This document shows positions 15,498-22,375 of a stretch of 41,954 nt of DNA, in pieces. Position numbers and translations under genes: made by a program. The DNA is from Acidimicrobiales bacterium (lineage in GTDB: Bacteria; Actinomycetota; Acidimicrobiia; Acidimicrobiales; SZUA-35), in NCBI GenBank assembly GCA_013003535.1, contig JABDIY010000168.1:1-41954 (forward strand), given 5' to 3'. Under the pieces are notes generated by a model, which worked only from the letters and a program-made list of their open reading frames with translations, made no database searches and was not told where the DNA came from. Each line of letters begins with the position of its first letter. Position 1 is the first letter of the stretch.

Positions 15498-16253
15498 ATG
15501 ACCCTGGCTGCAATCGTTTTCGGCTCCCTTGGCACCATCACAGAGACCTCTGAGCTACATCGGGCGGCATTCAACCAGGCGTTCGAGCACCACGGTCTCG
15601 AGTGGCGGTGGTCGAAGGAGACCTATGCCAGCCTGCTCAAAGTGATCGGCGGCCGGCAGCGGATCCTGGAGTTCGCTCAACAGCAGGGACAGAACGATGT
15701 CTCGCCGGATCGGGCTACGGAAATTCACGAGTGGAAGACGGATCGGTATGCGGGCCTGGTTGCGGAATCAGACAATCTCCTACGGTCGGGCGTGGTGCGC
15801 CTCGTCGCCGAAGCAAAGGAAGCGGGCTTACTGGTGGGCTTCGCGACCGGCACTTCGCTGAAAAACATCACGTCGAACCTGGACGCCGTTCCCGAAGACA
15901 TCTCTCTGGATGACTTCGATGGTTACACCGTGCGCGGCGATCTCGATGAGGTAAAACCCGCCCCTGATGCTCACCTTCTCTGCATGACCCGTTTGGGCGT
16001 CCGCCCCAGCGAAACGATCGCTATCGAAGACACCGCCGACGGGGTTGCATCGGCTTCGGTTGCCGGCGCGCTTGTGGTGGCGACACCGGGGGATTATGCC
16101 GTCGGCCAAGATTTTTCCAGTGCCGCAGTGGTGCTCAGCGGTCTTGGTGATCCCGACCGGCCGGCGCTGGTGGTCGGCAGAGGGCCGGCATTGCCCGCGG
16201 GAATGGTGACGATCGACTGGTTGCGAGATTTGCTGGCCGCCCGCCGACACTGA
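15498..16253 (+). CDS. CbbY-like HAD protein lacking the catalytic aspartates
   Basis: 251 aa. Along its whole length it reads as a CbbY/beta-phosphoglucomutase-like HAD: E-L-H-R-A-A-F-N near the start, the cap-domain G-G-R-Q-R-I, motif II in F-A-T-G-T-S, the Lys of motif III in V-K-P-A-P-D, and motif IV as I-E-D-T-A-D-G-V. The first motif, normally D-x-D-G-T, is F-G-S-L-G-T (residues 8-13), so both the nucleophilic Asp and the acid/base Asp are missing. Without them the usual phosphatase reaction is not expected. It may be a binding or regulatory pseudoenzyme, or use different chemistry. A TAGAAC element lies 6 nt before the ATG. Confidence 0.85.
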   Translation: MTLAAIVFGSLGTITETSELHRAAFNQAFEHHGLEWRWSKETYASLLKVIGGRQRILEFAQQQGQNDVSPDRATEIHEWKTDRYAGLVAESDNLLRSGVVRLVAEAKEAGLLVGFATGTSLKNITSNLDAVPEDISLDDFDGYTVRGDLDEVKPAPDAHLLCMTRLGVRPSETIAIEDTADGVASASVAGALVVATPGDYAVGQDFSSAAVVLSGLGDPDRPALVVGRGPALPAGMVTIDWLRDLLAARRH

Positions 16254-16283
16254 ACATGGGGGCCTTCGATTCGTTCTGCCTGC

Positions 16284-17069
16284 TCAGTCGTGAGCGGGGA
16301 CGGCTACTTCGATGCGGTCCTGGCGCCACTCGCGAGCAGATTCCAGTGCGGTTTCGGCGGCGTCCATGATCTCGTTCACACCGAACGCGTGAGCGGGATA
16401 ACACGCCACTCCCGCCCACAGGGTGAACCCGCTGCGGCTGGTGAGGATCTGCCGACGAATGCGTTCCACGGTCCAGATCGCGCCGTTTTCGGGCGTGTCT
16501 TCCAGCAGGAGCGCAAAGTAACCGTTGCGGAGACGGCAGGCGGTGTCGGCCTCGCGCAGGGTGATACGAACCGCTTCGGCCACCAGCTCCGGTTCGGCTT
16601 CGAATGGTTCGGTGTCCGGCAGACCTTCAACAACCTCGAGGAGGACGACGGCCACCGGCCGGAGGTGGCGCCGGGCGGCAGCGATTCGGCTCTCGATGGC
16701 AACGTTGAAAAAGTTCTCGCTGAACAGACCGGTGGAGGTGTCGGTGAGGGCGTCGGGGTTGGTGGCACCACTCCCGCTGACCTCGCCAAAGGCCACGGAG
16801 TCCAGCTCGGAGCGAAGCTTCTCCTCGGTCTCCTGGCTTTCGGACCGAACGGAGCGAAGCTCATCTTCTACCAGGCGTTGGATTGCTGCTTGCTCATCGA
16901 GTTGTTGGGCCAGCCGAACGCCGGCGACGCCGGCCGCCAAGCCGAGAAGGCCGGCGACTCCGGCAAAGATCTGCTGCTCGAAGGCAACGGCAATAAGACC
17001 CGTGATCAACGAGAGAATGCCGGTCACAAGACCAGGAAGTGCAGACCTACCACTCATCGATAGAACCAT
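16284..17069 (-). CDS. Membrane protein with degenerate GGDEF domain
   Basis: 261 aa. Two hydrophobic stretches (about residues 12-52) form an N-terminal membrane anchor, followed by a coiled coil rich in Glu, Gln and Arg (about 53-92). The C-terminal domain follows the GGDEF pattern: S-T-G-L-F-S-E-N-F-F replaces the usual L-T-G-L-x-N-R-x-x-F, then A-V-V-L-L-E-V, and R-L-R-N-G-Y-F-A-L-L-L where R-x-G-G-D-E-F should be. The signature loop reads R-N-G-Y-F, so diguanylate cyclase activity is unlikely; a ligand-binding or protein-interaction role is more plausible. ATG at 17069 is taken; another in-frame ATG at 17057 is possible. It is convergent with the HAD gene, 30 nt away, and downstream on the same strand of ecm. 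Confidence 0.75.
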   Translation of the reverse strand: MVLSMSGRSALPGLVTGILSLITGLIAVAFEQQIFAGVAGLLGLAAGVAGVRLAQQLDEQAAIQRLVEDELRSVRSESQETEEKLRSELDSVAFGEVSGSGATNPDALTDTSTGLFSENFFNVAIESRIAAARRHLRPVAVVLLEVVEGLPDTEPFEAEPELVAEAVRITLREADTACRLRNGYFALLLEDTPENGAIWTVERIRRQILTSRSGFTLWAGVACYPAHAFGVNEIMDAAETALESAREWRQDRIEVAVPAHD

Positions 17070-17104
17070 CGGCGTTTGTACACAGAACTGTAGGTTAGTA
17101 GGCC

Positions 17105-19078
17105 TTAGGTCCGGTGGGCTTGAATGAGGTCGTAGAGCTCAGTGATGATCGCACCGATGTCATAGTCCTTGGGCGTGAAGATGGCTGATACGCCGGCGTC
17201 GAGGAGTGGTTGATGGTCGTCGGGAGGAAGAATCCCGCCCACCACAACCGGCACGTCCACCCCGGCCGCCCGAATGGCCTTCACCGTGGCCGGAATGAGC
17301 TCACGGTGACTCCCGGAGAGAATGCTCAGTCCGACGGCGTCAACGTCTTCATCTCGGGCGGCGGTGGCGATTTGCTCCGGTGTGAGCCTGATGCCCTGAT
17401 AAATGACTTCCATGCCAGAATCTCGGGCGGCGATGGCGATCTGTTCGGCACCGTTGGAGTGGCCATCGAGACCGGGCTTGCCGACCAGGAGCCGCGGCGG
17501 GCCCAGCGGGTCGGCGGCGATCCGCGTGGCCAATTTCCTCAATGAGCCGCTGGTGGGTGTACCGGCGGTCCCGGCTACGCCGGTCGGGGCTCGGTACTCT
17601 CCAAAGACCTGGCGGAGGCACTCAGCCCACTCACCGGTGGTCCCTCCGGCTCGGGCCAATTCGAGGCTGGCCTCCATGATGTTTTCCTCGCTGGCCGCAG
17701 CCGCTTGGAGTTGTTGGAGCGCCTTCTCCACCGCGATTGTGTCACGTGCCTCCTTCCACGCTGCCACGTTGGCCTCCATCTCGGCGCCGACCGCCGGATC
17801 TACCACCAGGATGCTTTCGCCTTCGCTGAGGGGTGACGGCGTGGTTTCTGTGAAGCTGTTCAGCCCTACCACGGTTTGGTCGCCGGATTCGATGCGCCGG
17901 ATTCGTGCCGCATGGCTGACCACCAGTCGGCGTTTCAATTCGCCGATCGCTGCAAACGCCCCACCCATGGCCTGGACGTCATCAAATTCGGCCAGCGCAG
18001 CTTCGGCCAATTCGGCGGTTTTTCGTTCCACCACCACCGAGCCTGTGAAGATGTCGTCGTATTCCAGCAGATCGGTCTCGTGCGCCAGCACTTGCTGCAT
18101 GCGGAGCGACCACTGCTGATCCCAGGGGCGGGGAAGTCCCAGCGCTTCGTTCCAGGCGGGGAGTTGGAGCGACCGGGCACGGGCGTCGGCCGAGAGCGTG
18201 ACGCCCAACATTTCCAATACGATGCGCGGCACATTGTTCTCGGGTTGAGCTTCGGTGAGGCCAAGACTGTTCACTTGAACGCCGTATCGGAACCGTTTCG
18301 CCTTGGCGTCGGTGATTCCATAGCGGTCGGTGAGGAGCCGATCCCACAGCTGGGTGAACGCCCGCATTTTGCAGACTTCTTCAATGAATCGGAGGCCGCT
18401 GTTCACGAAGAAGCTGACGCTGGCAACGATCTGGATGAATCGGTCGTCGTCCACCTGGTCGGACTCCTTCACCGCATCGAGGATGTCGATAGCGGTGGCC
18501 AGTGAGTAGGCCAGCTCTTGGACCGGCGTTGCCCCAGCCTCTTGCAGGTGATAGCTGCACACATTCATAGGGTTCCAACGAGGAACCTGTTTGGAGCAGA
18601 ATGCGAACATGTCCACGGTCAGGCGGCGACTTTCGGCCGGGCCGAAGATGAAGGTGCCGCGGCTCAGGTATTCCTTGACGATGTCGTTCTGGGTGGTGCC
18701 GCGGAGACTGGTCCAGTTGACCCCCTGTCGTTCGGCCGTCACCAGGTAGAGGGCCAGCAACCACGGTGCGGGCGCATTGATCGTCATCGACGTGTTCGTC
18801 TCGCCCAAAGGAATGCCGTCGAAGAGTGCTGCCATGTTGCCGGCGTGGGCGATCGGCACCCCAACCTTGCCGACCTCGCCCTTGGACAGGATGTGGTCCG
18901 GGTCATACCCGGTCTGGGTGGGCAGGTCGAACGCGACCGAAAGCCCCGTTTGACCTTTGGCCAGGTTCGTTCGATAAAGCTGGTTTGATGCTGCGGCGGT
19001 GGAGTGGCCTGAGTAGGTGCGCATCATCCAGGGTCGAGTAGGCCTCGGAGATGGTTGGTCACCAGGAGTGATTGTCAT
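17105..19078 (-). CDS. ecm: Ethylmalonyl-CoA mutase (B12-dependent)
   Basis: 657 aa, one chain with both the TIM-barrel mutase domain and a C-terminal cobalamin-binding domain. The substrate-domain signature M-R-T-Y-S-G-H-S-T-A-A-A-S-N and the L-P-T-Q-T-G-Y-D segment match Ecm/MeaA rather than methylmalonyl-CoA mutase, which normally has R-Q-Y-A-G-F-S-T and L-A-T-H-R-G-Y-D. The B12 motif D-G-H-S-N-G is at residues 538-543 with His540 as cobalt ligand, followed by L-S-I-L-S-G-S-H and V-V-G-G-I. It interconverts ethylmalonyl-CoA and methylsuccinyl-CoA in the ethylmalonyl-CoA pathway. Its start overlaps the stop of aat by 4 nt. A related acyl-CoA mutase of other specificity is the alternative. 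Confidence 0.87.
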   Translation of the reverse strand: MTITPGDQPSPRPTRPWMMRTYSGHSTAAASNQLYRTNLAKGQTGLSVAFDLPTQTGYDPDHILSKGEVGKVGVPIAHAGNMAALFDGIPLGETNTSMTINAPAPWLLALYLVTAERQGVNWTSLRGTTQNDIVKEYLSRGTFIFGPAESRRLTVDMFAFCSKQVPRWNPMNVCSYHLQEAGATPVQELAYSLATAIDILDAVKESDQVDDDRFIQIVASVSFFVNSGLRFIEEVCKMRAFTQLWDRLLTDRYGITDAKAKRFRYGVQVNSLGLTEAQPENNVPRIVLEMLGVTLSADARARSLQLPAWNEALGLPRPWDQQWSLRMQQVLAHETDLLEYDDIFTGSVVVERKTAELAEAALAEFDDVQAMGGAFAAIGELKRRLVVSHAARIRRIESGDQTVVGLNSFTETTPSPLSEGESILVVDPAVGAEMEANVAAWKEARDTIAVEKALQQLQAAAASEENIMEASLELARAGGTTGEWAECLRQVFGEYRAPTGVAGTAGTPTSGSLRKLATRIAADPLGPPRLLVGKPGLDGHSNGAEQIAIAARDSGMEVIYQGIRLTPEQIATAARDEDVDAVGLSILSGSHRELIPATVKAIRAAGVDVPVVVGGILPPDDHQPLLDAGVSAIFTPKDYDIGAIITELYDLIQAHRT

Positions 19079-19728
19079 GAGAGGGCGTCTTTCGATGCGA
19101 GCGACTGCAGCGCGGCCGGGTCGGCGAAGGGGGGCGGTGGGGAAAGCGCGAGAGCGTCTTCCAGCAGTTTGGCGTAGTCGGTACGGGCAACGTCAAATGC
19201 CCCAAGGGACACAAGGTGTTCAGTGGTCCACTGGGTGTCGATGATGCTGCCAGGGACCATCTCCATGATTCTGGCCAGTGCCATGAGTGCAACCTTGGAC
19301 GCGTCACGTCGGCGGTGGAACATGGACTCTCCGGCAAAGAGCCCGCCGACCGAGATGCCGTAGAGCCCACCTGCCAGGCCGTCGGTGTCCCAGGCTTCGA
19401 CGCTGTGGGCATAGCCCTGGTGATGGAGTTCGGTGAAGGCATCCAGAATGGGGCGGTTGATCCAACCCATCGGCCGAGCAGGGTCGGCGCACGCCGAAAT
19501 GACCTCATCGAAGGAAGTGTTGAGACGAATCTCGTATCGCTTCGCCGCCTGTTGCAATGATCGTGGCACTCGCAGGTGGCCCGGCAGGAAGATGCCTCGA
19601 GGGTTGGGGGAGAACCAGGCGATGCGTCGCCGAACCGGCATCGGGAAGTATCCAGCGCGGTACGCCCGAAGGAGGGCGGGCACGGTGAGGTCCGACGGGA
19701 CGCTGATCATCTCCACCGAGGGCGGCAA
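19075..19728 (-). CDS. aat: Leucyl/phenylalanyl-tRNA--protein transferase, start uncertain
   Basis: 217 aa from the TTG at 19728. Aat attaches Leu or Phe to N-terminal Arg/Lys of proteins for ClpS/ClpAP degradation. Visible family marks: A-Y-R-A-G-Y-F-P-M, W-F-S-P-N-P-R-G-I, G-W-I-N near the middle, H-S-V-E-A-W, G-G-L-Y-G-I-S-V-G, G-E-S-M-F, the S-K-V-A-L helix and I-I-D-T-Q. The frame stays open upstream to the hbd stop, and the extra codons encode E-W-N-F-P-P, matching the conserved family N-terminus, yet contain no ATG, GTG or TTG. A GGAG lies 8 nt before an ATC at 19779-19777. The gene overlaps ecm by 4 nt (ATGA) and follows hbd closely. Confidence 0.9.
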   Translation of the reverse strand: MPPSVEMISVPSDLTVPALLRAYRAGYFPMPVRRRIAWFSPNPRGIFLPGHLRVPRSLQQAAKRYEIRLNTSFDEVISACADPARPMGWINRPILDAFTELHHQGYAHSVEAWDTDGLAGGLYGISVGGLFAGESMFHRRRDASKVALMALARIMEMVPGSIIDTQWTTEHLVSLGAFDVARTDYAKLLEDALALSPPPPFADPAALQSLASKDALS

Positions 19729-19782
19729 TTCACTGATCGGCGGGAAGTTCCATTCGGTCGGGTGGGGATGGTTGCGGATCTG

Positions 19783-20643
19783 TCAATCTCCGTAGTTGAA
19801 GAAACCCTGACCGCTCTTGCGGCCCAGGTGACCATTCTCCACCATCTTGGTCAAAAGGGGAACCGGTTCGTAGTTCGGTTCGGCGAACGCCTTGGCCAAT
19901 GTCCCGAGAATAGACACAGCGGTGTCCAGGCCGATGAGGTCGAGCAGGGCCAGTGGACCCATTGGCATGTTGCAGCCACCCTGCATCGCCAGGTCGATAT
20001 CAGCCGCAGTAGCCGTTCCCGCCTCGGCCATACGTACCGCGTTATTGAGATACGGAAACAGCAGTGCATTGACCACGAAACCTGCTACATCCTTCACGCG
20101 AACCGGGGTCTTCCCGCAATCGCTGACAAAGGCAGCGGCCCGAGCCACGGTGTTCTCGGTGGTCACATCGGGCACCACGATTTCTACGAGTTCCATCAGC
20201 GTGGCCGGGTTGAAGAAGTGGATCCCGCATACCTGTCCTGGACGGGAGGTGGCGATTGCGAGCTCGGTGACCGGAAGGGTGGACGTATTGGTAGCGAGGA
20301 TCGTGTCGGCAGCACAGACCCGATCCAATTCGGCAAAAACTTCTCGCTTGATGTCCATGTTTTCAGCAACAGACTCGATCACGATCCCGGCACCGGCGAG
20401 CTCGTGGTAGCTGGTGGTACGGCGCACCCTGGTCAACAGGGCTGCGGCCTCCTCGGGAGTTCGTTTTTCTTTCTTCACCTGGCGCGCCATGGACCATTCG
20501 ATGATTGCGAAAGCGGCATCGGCGCTGGCCTGGCTACGCCCTTTCAGGATCACCGAGAATCCGGCCGCGGCTGCTACCTCAGCGAGCCCCGCCCCCATGA
20601 TTCCGGTTCCGACAACGCCGATCTCGTGTTCGTTGGATCCCAT
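19783..20643 (-). CDS. hbd: 3-hydroxyacyl-CoA (3-hydroxybutyryl-CoA) dehydrogenase
   Basis: 286 aa from the ATG at 20643, a normal length for stand-alone Hbd. The N-terminal Rossmann motif is G-V-V-G-T-G-I-M-G-A-G-L. Then come the E-S-V-A-E-N segment, N-T-S-T-L-P-V-T near the active site, the catalytic H-F-F-N-P-A-T-L-M-E-L-V-E, and C-terminal D-V-A-G-F-V-V-N, G-P-L-A-L-L-D-L-I-G and G-R-K-S-G-Q-G-F-F-N-Y. It oxidises 3-hydroxybutyryl-CoA with NAD(P), or runs in reverse in acetyl-CoA assimilation. The frame is open further upstream, but that stretch is low-quality and lacks the fold. It heads the hbd-aat-ecm run and is preceded by a -10 element. Confidence 0.93.
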   Translation of the reverse strand: MGSNEHEIGVVGTGIMGAGLAEVAAAAGFSVILKGRSQASADAAFAIIEWSMARQVKKEKRTPEEAAALLTRVRRTTSYHELAGAGIVIESVAENMDIKREVFAELDRVCAADTILATNTSTLPVTELAIATSRPGQVCGIHFFNPATLMELVEIVVPDVTTENTVARAAAFVSDCGKTPVRVKDVAGFVVNALLFPYLNNAVRMAEAGTATAADIDLAMQGGCNMPMGPLALLDLIGLDTAVSILGTLAKAFAEPNYEPVPLLTKMVENGHLGRKSGQGFFNYGD

Positions 20644-20651
20644 GTTACTCA

Positions 20652-20657
20652 AAGGTA
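20652..20657 (-). promoter_or_regulatory. -10 element TACCTT of the hbd-aat-ecm run
   Basis: Minus-strand TACCTT ends 8 nt before the ATG at 20643, consistent with a leaderless or near-leaderless transcript. No Shine-Dalgarno is seen. Confidence 0.45.
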
Positions 20658-20838
20658 GCTTTTCAGACCATGAATGGGAAGCTGGCTCTGAAACAGGGGT
20701 TGAATCACCCAGGCAGGCTGGTCGAATGCAAAGGGAGTGTAAAGACGAGTGAGATCTAGCCCGGACCCGTAGACAGCGTCGTCCCCTCCTTGTAGAACCT
20801 CTTGAAGCCTGTATGAGCAACTTGAAAGAGGCACACGC

Positions 20839-21087
20839 ATGAACGTCAATCCAACCACTCACCCGTCGACCGTCCGGACCATTATTCTTTCAACCGCCGC
20901 CCTTGCCCTCGCGCTCTCCGCGTCCGCGGGCCTGAGTATTTCGGCCCTTTGGGTAGCCCCGCTGATTGCGGTTGCCGCATCTTTCACCAAGCTGGTGATC
21001 GATCAGTCCCTGCCCGATCATCAGGTGGTAGCCAGCGTGGCCACTCCGATGTCCACGGGAGCCACTCAGACCGACATTTTCATCTAG
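20839..21087 (+). CDS. Small hydrophobic membrane protein, unknown function
   Basis: 82 aa. The ATG is preceded by AAAGAGG at 7 nt spacing, a good ribosome-binding site, which is uncommon among the monocistronic genes here and supports the start. One long or two short hydrophobic segments span about residues 13-50, followed by a polar Ser/Thr/Gln-containing tail ending D-I-F-I. I do not recognise a family. It starts divergently from hbd (195 nt between) and is followed after 83 nt by the response regulator. An S-S-A-style signal peptide is possible, with A-S-A near residue 29, in which case the product would be secreted. Confidence 0.55.
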   Translation: MNVNPTTHPSTVRTIILSTAALALALSASAGLSISALWVAPLIAVAASFTKLVIDQSLPDHQVVASVATPMSTGATQTDIFI

Positions 21088-21157
21088 CAGCGATCGAAAG
21101 AATGATGAGCGCAGTTCCATTGGATTCGTCCCGCCGCTGCGCGATCTCTGCCTGAGC

Positions 21158-21163
21158 TAGATT
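21158..21163 (+). promoter_or_regulatory. -10 element TAGATT of the response regulator gene, leaderless type
   Basis: TAGATT ends 7 nt before the GTG start at 21171. No Shine-Dalgarno sequence is present in the short interval. Confidence 0.5.
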
Positions 21164-21170
21164 TTCGGAT

Positions 21171-21887
21171 GTGGCAAGTGTTCTGGTAATCGAAGATGAG
21201 CTGGTATTCGCGACGGCCATAGTTCGATTCCTTGAGACCGAGGGTTATGAGGTGTCGCTCGCCTTGAATGCGGAAGAAGGGCTGCAGCAATTCGCCGAAC
21301 AGCCGCCTGATGCAATTCTCCTTGATCTCCGCCTACCCGACTCCGACGGGTTCAACGTTTGCCGTGAGATCCGCATCCAATCCGACGTTCCGATCATCAT
21401 CCTGTCCGCTCGCGATGATGAGATGGACAAGGTCATCGGTCTCGAACTCGGCGCTGATGACTATGCAACCAAAGACATGTCGCACCGGGAACTGCTGGCT
21501 CGAATTAGAGCGGTCACCCGTCGTTCAGGGCCCAATGAGGTCACTGGGCATCTCGCTGAGGTGGGGAAGCACACCGTCAATCGAGCCGCCCGCTCTGTCA
21601 CCGACGACGAGGGAGCAACGGTGGATCTCACCCAAATCGAGTTTGATCTACTGCTGTATTTTCTGGACCAGCCCGGCGTTGCATTGCGAAGAGAGCAGAT
21701 TTTCAACGATGTATGGCACCAAGAGGGCCTCGGGTCGAGCCGAACAATTGACGCCCACGTTGTTTCTTTGCGCAGCAAGATACCTGACCTCAATGTCTCC
21801 GCGATTCGGGGAGTCGGCTATCGCTTCGAGGGTACAGATCTCACTCGTTCGGCAGGGCGGCAGTCCACCCGTCCAAGCACTCGATGA
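21171..21887 (+). CDS. OmpR/PhoB-type response regulator
   Basis: 238 aa. Receiver domain residues 3-118: acidic pair E8-D9, phosphoacceptor D52 in L-L-D-L-R-L-P-D, Ser in L-S-A-R, Lys in A-T-K-D-M-S. The last reads K-D where most receivers have K-P, a mild oddity. The C-terminal winged helix (about 130-228) has V-D-L-T-Q-I-E-F-D-L-L and the recognition-helix segment R-T-I-D-A-H-V-V-S-L-R-S-K-I, ending G-V-G-Y-R-F. It should be a phosphorylation-controlled DNA-binding regulator. Its 3' end overlaps the HPt gene on the other strand by 47 bp, and a kinase lies just beyond, so it may be the output of the local phosphorelay. Confidence 0.92.
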   Translation: MASVLVIEDELVFATAIVRFLETEGYEVSLALNAEEGLQQFAEQPPDAILLDLRLPDSDGFNVCREIRIQSDVPIIILSARDDEMDKVIGLELGADDYATKDMSHRELLARIRAVTRRSGPNEVTGHLAEVGKHTVNRAARSVTDDEGATVDLTQIEFDLLLYFLDQPGVALRREQIFNDVWHQEGLGSSRTIDAHVVSLRSKIPDLNVSAIRGVGYRFEGTDLTRSAGRQSTRPSTR

Positions 21888-22197
21888 GAGAGGGGAGTGC
21901 CGCTCTCACAGAAGCAATGAAGGGAGCGGGCGAGAGTTGGTCCTTCACAGCCTGCTCGCCGTCCAGTGCCAGACGAGCAACCTCTTCCATCCCAACTGTG
22001 CGAGCAGCACCCGCCAGGCTGTGGAGCGCTGCGCTTTGCTCGGGCTGGGTCAGAGCGTCCACACCGAGAATGAAAGCTTCGGCTTCATCACGAAAAAGCT
22101 TTGCCACTTCAATCATGAATGCGCGACTCTGCCCTGTACCCCGATAGAGCTCTTCGAGCACGTGGTGATTCAACGATCGAGACGGCTTGTCTTTCAT
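21841..22197 (-). CDS. Histidine phosphotransfer (HPt) protein
   Basis: 118 aa, a stand-alone four-helix HPt domain. The phosphoacceptor His59 lies in A-L-H-S-L-A-G-A-A-R-T-V-G, matching the H-x-L-x-G-x3-x-x-G pattern of HPt proteins. HPt proteins shuttle phosphoryl groups between a receiver and a response regulator. The gene is divergent from the histidine kinase and tail-to-tail overlapping with the OmpR-type regulator, so it probably connects the stand-alone receiver at 24440-24835 with that regulator. ATG start; a TACGGT element lies 9 nt upstream on the minus strand. Confidence 0.82.
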   Translation of the reverse strand: MKDKPSRSLNHHVLEELYRGTGQSRAFMIEVAKLFRDEAEAFILGVDALTQPEQSAALHSLAGAARTVGMEEVARLALDGEQAVKDQLSPAPFIASVRAALPSLIECLDGWTAALPNE

Positions 22198-22202
22198 GAC
22201 TG

Positions 22203-22223
22203 TCAGACCGTAGACCAGTCTGA
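22203..22223. promoter_or_regulatory. Inverted repeat TCAGAC-N9-GTCTGA over the HPt promoter
   Basis: Six-base arms TCAGAC (22203-22208) and GTCTGA (22218-22223) are separated by 9 nt and cover the candidate HPt -10 element (ACCGTA on the plus strand, 22207-22212). The position in the divergent HPt/kinase intergenic region suggests an operator. A second small perfect stem TCGTC-TCC-GACGA follows at 22234-22246. Confidence 0.35.
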
Positions 22224-22375
22224 GTTGCGGCCGTCGTCTCCGACGATCAGGGATGAAGTGGCATCAGGCTGCTCCAGAGAATTGAAGGCTGCCGCATGAC
22301 CAATCCCGAGCTACTCGAGTTGCAGGGTTCCCGACTTGGCGACGAATACCCGTCCTCTTATGGGAGCATCCTTCT

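Noticed and set aside
17105-19078. Calling the mutase a methylmalonyl-CoA mutase
   Set aside because: The substrate-domain signatures R-T-Y-S-G-H-S and L-P-T-Q-T-G-Y-D match ethylmalonyl-CoA mutase instead, though only a phylogeny would settle it.
19576-20658. A 360-codon plus-strand open frame opposite aat and hbd
   Set aside because: The minus-strand frames have clear enzyme motifs; the plus-strand frame has none and ends at the hbd start.
20644-20862. Longer hbd start giving 359 residues
   Set aside because: The extension lacks the fold, covers the promoter and the start of the divergent small gene, and family length fits the ATG at 20643.
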